A stretch of DNA of 16,194 nt, taken from NCBI GenBank assembly GCA_003519585.1, contig DOWL01000074.1:1-16194 (forward strand), written 5' to 3'. Below, one piece after another: positions 11,539-16,194 of the stretch. This stretch comes from Nocardioides sp. GTDB taxonomy: Bacteria > Actinomycetota > Actinomycetes > Propionibacteriales > Nocardioidaceae. The position numbers and the translations under genes were made by a program. Under the pieces are notes generated by a model. The model was given only the letters and a program-made list of their open reading frames with translations. It searched no databases and was not told where the DNA came from. Positions within the stretch are counted from its first letter, which is position 1, and each line of letters opens with the position of its first letter.

Positions 11539-12996
11539 ATGGACCGCTCCATCACCGCCCGCCGGGTGGCCACCCTGGTCGGCGAGTTCGACCGCAATCC
11601 GGCGTACGCCGGTCTGGCCGACGCGCTCGTCCTGCTCATCGGCGACGGGCGGATCCCCGAAGGCACCCGACTGCCCAGCGAGCGCGAGCTGACCGAGGCG
11701 CTCGGCGTCTCCCGGACCACCGTCACCCGCGCGTACGCCGCTGTGCGTGATGCCGGTTTCGCTGACGCCCGGCAAGGGTCGGGCACCTTCACCCAGGTCC
11801 CCGGCGGCGCCGCCCGCGCCCACGATCGGGCCCTGCTCCCCCGCCAGAGTGACCGCGCGGCGATCGACCTCAACTGTGCGGCGCCCTGCGCGCCGCCCCA
11901 GATCGCCGGGGCGTACGCCGAGGCCGCCGCCCGGCTCCCGGCCTACCTCGGCAGCCACGGCTACTTCCCGGCCGGGATGCCGGAGCTCCAGGCCGCGATC
12001 GCCGCGCTGTACGACGCGCGCGGGCTGCCGACCGACCCGGCGCAGATCATGGTGACGCCGGGCGCACTGTCGGGGGTCTCGATCGTCGCTGCGGCGCTGG
12101 CCGCGCGCGGCGACCGGGTGCTGGTGGACACGCCCGGCTACCCCAACGCCGCCGAGCGGCTCCGGAGCGCCGGCGCACGGCTGGCCACGACCGAGGTCGA
12201 CCCCGACCAGTGGGATCTCGACGCCGCGACAGCGCGGGTCCGCCAGGTCTCGCCCCGGCTCGCCTACCTGATCCCCGACTTCCACAACCCGACCGGGCTG
12301 CTGATGAGCGATGCCCAGCGCGAGCGGTACGCCGCCGAGTTGAGGCGCGGGCACGTCACCGCCATCGTCGACGAGTCACACCAATTGCTGGCGCTCGAGG
12401 GCCAGGCGATGCCGCGCCCGTTCGCTGCCTATGCGTCCAGCACCATCACGGTGGGGAGCGTCAGCAAGTCGTTCTGGGGCGGTCTCCGGGTCGGCTGGGT
12501 GCGCGCGCCGCTGGACCAGATGGAGCGGCTGACCAATGCGCGGGTCACCCTCGATCTCGGCGTACCGGTGATGGAGCAGTTGGCGACCGCCCGGCTGCTC
12601 GAGGATCCCGACGCCACGCTGACCGACCACCGTGCGCGGCTGCGCGAGCAGCGCGACGCACTGGTGGTCGCGGTGCGCGCCGCGCTGCCCGACTGGACCT
12701 TCCGCGTACCGGAGGGCGGGCTCTCGCTGTGGTGCCAACTGCCCGGTCCCGGTCCCGGTCCCGGGCGCGGGCTCGGCACAGCGCTGGCCGACGAGGCGGA
12801 GCGGCACGGGGTGATCGTGGCTCCAGGCCCGGTCTTCGCACCCGACGGTGGCCTCGACCGGTTCGTCCGGATCCCCTTCACCCGCCGGATCGACGAACTC
12901 CACCAGGCCGTTGCGGGCCTCGCCGACGCGTGGCGCGCGGTCAGCGCCCGGCAGGCAGGTGCCAGCCGGCCCCGAGGCCGGGTGATGGTCGCGTAG
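11539..12996 (+). CDS. MocR/YczR-type GntR regulator with aminotransferase domain
   Basis: 485 aa. Residues about 15-85 form a GntR winged helix (LADALVLLIGDGRIPEGTRL, then PSERELTEALGVSRTTVTRAY, then GFADARQGSGTF). Residues about 110-470 are a fold-type I aminotransferase domain with a PLP lysine at K310 (VGSVSKSFWGGLRVGW), plus DFHNPTG and IVDESH. MocR proteins sense PLP or an amino-acid adduct with this domain and usually have lost transamination. The divergent YczE-type gene points to the YczR subgroup rather than PdxR. The start is ATG 11539; the frame is open upstream into the neighbouring gene. A GGTCCC hexamer repeated at 12745-12762 encodes PGPGPGPG in a surface loop before the last part of the domain and is probably variable in length. 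Confidence 0.85.
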   Translation: MDRSITARRVATLVGEFDRNPAYAGLADALVLLIGDGRIPEGTRLPSERELTEALGVSRTTVTRAYAAVRDAGFADARQGSGTFTQVPGGAARAHDRALLPRQSDRAAIDLNCAAPCAPPQIAGAYAEAAARLPAYLGSHGYFPAGMPELQAAIAALYDARGLPTDPAQIMVTPGALSGVSIVAAALAARGDRVLVDTPGYPNAAERLRSAGARLATTEVDPDQWDLDAATARVRQVSPRLAYLIPDFHNPTGLLMSDAQRERYAAELRRGHVTAIVDESHQLLALEGQAMPRPFAAYASSTITVGSVSKSFWGGLRVGWVRAPLDQMERLTNARVTLDLGVPVMEQLATARLLEDPDATLTDHRARLREQRDALVVAVRAALPDWTFRVPEGGLSLWCQLPGPGPGPGRGLGTALADEAERHGVIVAPGPVFAPDGGLDRFVRIPFTRRIDELHQAVAGLADAWRAVSARQAGASRPRGRVMVA

Positions 12997-13018
12997 TTGT
13001 CATCAGCGAGGTATTCAG

Positions 13019-14650
13019 TCAGACCAGGTCTGCGGCGCGCGCCGAGACTGCGTCGATGGCGCTCTCGATCTCCTGCAGCGTCTCCGCGGGGATCGCCGAG
13101 TCGACGGACAGCGCGACCAGGGCGTGGCCGCCCTTGGCGTCACGGGCAACCTGCATGCCGGCGATGTTGACCCCGGCCGCGCCGAGGATGCCGCCGACCG
13201 TGCCGACCATGCCGGGTCGGTCCTCGTAGCTGAAGAACGCCAGGTGCTGGGTCGGCTCGAGATCGACGTCGAATCCGTTGACCTCGACCAGCCGCTCGCG
13301 CTGGTGGATGCCGATGAGGGTGCCGCTGACCGAGACCCGGGTGCCGTCGGCGAGGGTGCCGCGGATGGTGATGAGGTTGCGGTGGTCGGGGCTCTCCGGC
13401 TCGGTCACGAGGCGTACGGCGACCCCGCGCTCGGCGGCGAGCAGCGGCGCGTTGACGTAGGAGACCTGGTCTTCGACCACGTCGGTGAAAATGCCCTTGA
13501 GCGCCGCGAGCTCGAGCACCTTCACGTCGTACTCGGTGATCTCGCCACGCACCTCGACATCGACCTGCTGGGCGACCTCGCCGGCCAGAGCGGTGAACAC
13601 CCGGCCGAGCTTCTCGCTCAGGGGGATGCCTGGCCGGACATCCTCGGCGATCACCCCGCCCTGGACGTTGACCGCATCGGGGACCAGCTCACCCGAGAGC
13701 GCCAACCGCACCGATCGGGCGACCGCGAGCCCGGCCTTCTCCTGCGCCTCGTCGGTGGAGGCGCCGAGATGCGGCGTGGCCACGACGTTGTCGAGTTCGA
13801 ACAGCGGGCTGTCGGTGCAGGGCTCCTGGGCGAACACGTCGACGCCCGCCGCGGCGATCCGGCCCTCCTTGAGCGCGGCGTACAGCGCCGCCTCGTCCAC
13901 GATCCCCCCGCGCGCGGCGTTGACCAGCACCAAGTGCGGACGGACTCGATGGAGCTCGGCGTCGCCGATCAGCCCGATCGTCTCCGGGGTCTTGGGCAGG
14001 TGCACGGACATGAAGTCGGACTCGGCCAGTAGCGTGTCGAGGTCGACGAGCCGTACGCCCATCTGCGCCGCGCGACCCGCCTGGACGTAGGGGTCGTACG
14101 CGATGACGTCCATCCCGAAAGCCGCCAGCCGGTGCGCGACCAGGACTCCGATCCGGCCGAGGCCGACGATGCCGACGGTCTTCTCGTAGAGCTCGGTGCC
14201 GGTGAACCGGGACCGCTGCCACTCGCCCTGGCGCAGCGCCGCGTGGGCCGGGCTGATGTGCCGGGCCGCCGCGAGCATCAGCGCCACCGCAAGCTCGGCC
14301 GCCGAGACGATGTTGGAGGTCGGGGCGTTGACCACCATCACGCCGGACTGGGTCGCCGCGCGTACGTCGACGTTGTCCAGACCCACGCCGGCGCGGGCGA
14401 CCACCTTCAGCCTCGGCGCCGCCGCGAGGGCCTCGGCGTCGACCGAGGTGGCGCTGCGCACCAGCAGCGCGTCGGCCTGGGGCAGCGCGGCGAGCAGGTC
14501 GGCGCGGACGGCACCATCGCAGTGCCGGACGTCGAAGTCGGGGCCGAGCTCCTCGATCGTTGCCGGGCTCAACTCCTCGGCGATCAGGACGACCGGCAAG
14601 GCGACGGGCGGGACGACCGGCGAGGAGTGGTCGGTCTGGACGTCGGTCAC
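13019..14650 (-). CDS. serA: D-3-phosphoglycerate dehydrogenase, long form
   Basis: 543 aa. It oxidises 3-phosphoglycerate with NAD+ to 3-phosphohydroxypyruvate, the first step of serine synthesis. The NAD fold carries GLGRIG at 163-168. The catalytic triad is R247 (NAARGG), E276 (DVFAQEP) and H294 (TPHLGAST). After the catalytic half comes the allosteric substrate-binding domain (about 330-465) and a C-terminal ACT domain (about 470-543, SYEDRPGMVGTVGGILGAAG), which binds serine in the mycobacterial enzyme. The start is GTG 14650 with GAGGA 8 nt upstream; it gives a ~18-residue Pro/Val-rich lead before VVLIAEELS. The frame stays open to 14884 without similarity. It is first in the minus-strand serA-leuB-ilvE-cimA order but separated from leuB by other genes. 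Confidence 0.95.
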   Translation of the reverse strand: MTDVQTDHSSPVVPPVALPVVLIAEELSPATIEELGPDFDVRHCDGAVRADLLAALPQADALLVRSATSVDAEALAAAPRLKVVARAGVGLDNVDVRAATQSGVMVVNAPTSNIVSAAELAVALMLAAARHISPAHAALRQGEWQRSRFTGTELYEKTVGIVGLGRIGVLVAHRLAAFGMDVIAYDPYVQAGRAAQMGVRLVDLDTLLAESDFMSVHLPKTPETIGLIGDAELHRVRPHLVLVNAARGGIVDEAALYAALKEGRIAAAGVDVFAQEPCTDSPLFELDNVVATPHLGASTDEAQEKAGLAVARSVRLALSGELVPDAVNVQGGVIAEDVRPGIPLSEKLGRVFTALAGEVAQQVDVEVRGEITEYDVKVLELAALKGIFTDVVEDQVSYVNAPLLAAERGVAVRLVTEPESPDHRNLITIRGTLADGTRVSVSGTLIGIHQRERLVEVNGFDVDLEPTQHLAFFSYEDRPGMVGTVGGILGAAGVNIAGMQVARDAKGGHALVALSVDSAIPAETLQEIESAIDAVSARAADLV

Positions 14651-14658
14651 AGCGGGAA

Positions 14659-14663
14659 TCCTC
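14659..14663 (-). promoter_or_regulatory. Shine-Dalgarno of serA
   Basis: GAGGA on the minus strand with an 8-nt spacer to the GTG at 14650; this decides the serA start over the upstream open frame. Confidence 0.6.
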
Positions 14664-14705
14664 GGGGGTGGGGGCCAGGACGCGCACGACGCTGTGCCGC
14701 GGCTC

Positions 14706-14711
14706 ACAGTA
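14706..14711 (-). promoter_or_regulatory. Candidate -10 box of serA
   Basis: TACTGT on the minus strand fits TAnnnT and would give a leader of about 50 nt. No clear -35. The rest of the serA-ABC-F spacer (14651-14819) shows no gene. Confidence 0.35.
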
Positions 14712-14807
14712 CCCCGCTGCGCCGCGGCAAATGCGGTGCGTCTGCCCTGCGAACCACGTAGCGTCCGCGACGTGGAGTGAACCGGTGACCTCATGCCCGC
14801 CCTCGTC

Positions 14808-14813
14808 GAGGAG
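14808..14813 (+). promoter_or_regulatory. Shine-Dalgarno of the ABC-F gene
   Basis: GAGGAG with a 6-nt spacer to ATG 14820; it favours this start over the in-frame ATG at 14793. Confidence 0.6.
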
Positions 14814-14819
14814 TCACCG

Positions 14820-16194
14820 ATGCCTGCCCACATCCACTCTGCCTTGTCCTTCTCCGCCGTCGTCCTGACCTGGCCGGACGGCACTCACGCCTTCCGCGGG
14901 CTCGACCTGCTCGTGCCCGCCGGCCGCTCGGGGCTGGTCGGTGTCAACGGCTGCGGGAAGTCCACTCTGCTCAAGCTCGCCGCTGGTGTCCTCAAGCCCA
15001 CCTCAGGGTCCGTCTCGGTGGCCGGCGAGGTCGGCTATCTGCCTCAGGACCTCACTCTGGACCGATCGAGACGCGTCGAGGAGCTGCTCGGGATCGCGCC
15101 CGTACGGCGGGCACTGCACGCGTTGGACGCCGGCACCGGCGGGGCCGCCGAGCTCGACACCGTCGGCGATCAGTGGGACATCGAGGAACGGGCCGTGGCC
15201 GAGCTCGAACGGCTGGGCCTCGCGGCCGACCTGCTCGACCGGCGCCTGGGCGAGCTCTCAGGTGGCGAGGTGGTCCGGCTCGGACTCGCGCGGCTGCTGC
15301 TCCAGCGGCCCGACGTGCTCCTGCTCGACGAGCCGACCAACAACCTCGATGCCGGAGCTCGGTCGCGGTTGTACGACGTGCTGGGCTCGTGGGCGCGGAC
15401 CCTGCTGGTCGTCTCCCACGATCGCGAACTGCTCGAGCGGGTGGACCGGATCGGTGATCTTCGCGAGGGCTCGGTGCGGTGGTACGGCGGCGGCTTCTCG
15501 GCGTACCGTGCCCAGGTCGCGGCCGAGCAGGAGGCAGCCGAGCAGGCCGTCACGACGGCGCGCGCCGACCTGCGTCGCCAGCAGGCCGACCGGATCGAGG
15601 CCGAGCGATTGGTGGCGCAGCGCAAGCGCCAGGGCGAGCGCAACGCGGTCAAGACCAACATGGGCAAGGCGGCACGCGACTACTACAAGAACAAGTCCGA
15701 GAAGCACGCCGCGGCCTACCGCAAGGTGCACGACGACCGGCTCGCCACCGCGCAGAGTCGGCTGACCGAGGCTCAGGAGCGGCTCCGCGAGGACCGCACG
15801 ATCCGGGTAGCACTGCCGGCGACCGAGGTTCCTCGGGGTCGGGTGGTGCTGACGACCCGCGACCTGGTCATCCGCACGGGCGCGTCGGTGGAACTCGATC
15901 TCCGCGGCCCCGATCGACTGGCCGTCGTCGGCCCGAACGGCGCCGGCAAGACCACGCTGCTCGACACCATCGCCGGCGCCGTACCGGCGCGTTCGGGGTC
16001 GATCCGGGCTCACGTCCCGACGGCGCTCCTCCCCCAGCGGCTGGACGTCCTCGACCCCGAGCTCTCGATCGTCGACAACGTCGTCCTCCGCGCTCCCGGT
16101 GTCGAACTGAACCCGATCCGCGCCCAGTTGGCCCGGTTCCTGTTCCGCGGCGCCGCCGCGGACCAGCCGGTCGGCACCCTGTCCGGCGGCGAGC
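14820..16194 (+). CDS. ABC-F family ATPase (partial, runs off the window)
   Basis: 458 residues visible. Two ABC ATPase domains in one chain and no membrane segments mark the ABC-F class, which acts on ribosomes (translation factors or antibiotic-protection proteins). Domain 1: Walker A GVNGCGKST (41-49), signature LSGGE (146-150), Walker B LLLLDEPTNNLD, then VVSHDREL. The inter-domain linker (about 230-330) is a long charged coiled coil with VAQRKRQGERNAVKTNMGKA. Domain 2: Walker A GPNGAGKTT (371-379); the window ends at its LSGGE. The ATG at 14820 has GAGGAG 6 nt upstream. An in-frame ATG at 14793 would add MPALVEESP but has a weaker site. Subfamily (Uup, EttA or resistance type) cannot be set without the end. 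Confidence 0.85.
   Translation, partial: MPAHIHSALSFSAVVLTWPDGTHAFRGLDLLVPAGRSGLVGVNGCGKSTLLKLAAGVLKPTSGSVSVAGEVGYLPQDLTLDRSRRVEELLGIAPVRRALHALDAGTGGAAELDTVGDQWDIEERAVAELERLGLAADLLDRRLGELSGGEVVRLGLARLLLQRPDVLLLDEPTNNLDAGARSRLYDVLGSWARTLLVVSHDRELLERVDRIGDLREGSVRWYGGGFSAYRAQVAAEQEAAEQAVTTARADLRRQQADRIEAERLVAQRKRQGERNAVKTNMGKAARDYYKNKSEKHAAAYRKVHDDRLATAQSRLTEAQERLREDRTIRVALPATEVPRGRVVLTTRDLVIRTGASVELDLRGPDRLAVVGPNGAGKTTLLDTIAGAVPARSGSIRAHVPTALLPQRLDVLDPELSIVDNVVLRAPGVELNPIRAQLARFLFRGAAADQPVGTLSGGE

Noticed and set aside
10732..12354. A 540-aa minus-strand ORF across the YczE-type and MocR genes
   Set aside because: It is antisense to one gene and out of frame with the other, and its composition is that of a shadow frame.
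12745..12762. GGTCCC hexamer repeats as a regulatory or recombination site
   Set aside because: In frame within the MocR-type gene and encoding a Pro-Gly loop; simple slippage explains it.

Overview
The window looks like two different bacteria joined end to end. From about 3.3 kb to the right end it reads as a high-GC actinobacterium, most like Nocardioides. Evidence: strongly GC-biased third codon positions, GTG starts, several starts 6-7 nt downstream of a TAnnnT -10 box (leaderless style), and the order serA, leuB, ilvE, cimA on the minus strand, as in actinobacterial branched-chain amino acid (BCAA) loci. From 1 to about 3.3 kb the character changes: AT-rich intergenic DNA, more A/T-ending codons, an excisionase-type HTH fused in front of a receiver domain, an M23 peptidase, and TTGAGAGT-type intergenic repeats. 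These suggest Verrucomicrobiota or a relative. The seam appears to lie inside cimA, near the conserved GGWPGSNPKD stretch. It is either an assembly or cloning chimera or, less likely, a natural recombination.

Left part (1-3.3 kb): an HTH-receiver response regulator (minus) and a secreted M23 peptidase (plus) diverge from an AT-rich spacer. A repeat-rich spacer then leads into the 3' end of cimA.

Middle part (3.3-8.5 kb): cimA is preceded on the minus strand by an attenuator made of an 11-residue leader peptide (MVVVSSCIIIS), a 9-bp hairpin and a U-tracted terminator. The leader peptide overlaps the end of a Ser/Thr kinase gene that has membrane segments. Divergent to the kinase is an SRPBCC-ArsR pair with a palindrome over its start, then a metallo-beta-lactamase/VOC fusion. 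ilvE follows on the minus strand.

Right part (8.5-16.2 kb): leuB is preceded by an unrecognised 45-aa small gene and a ~270-nt leader. That leader carries a 14-codon uORF (MRSVFVLIERRGEA), a pair of interleaved helices (H-type pseudoknot or two-state switch), and a nested three-stem element whose outer stem covers the small gene's Shine-Dalgarno. This leader is the most interesting part of the window. Next come an O-methyltransferase, a divergent YczE-type membrane protein and MocR/YczR-type regulator pair, serA, and an ABC-F ATPase that runs off the end.

Taken together, cimA, leuB and ilvE serve isoleucine/leucine/valine synthesis and serA serves serine synthesis. Two of the BCAA genes appear to be under separate leader-peptide RNA control. 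No tRNA, rRNA, CRISPR array or insertion sequence was seen.
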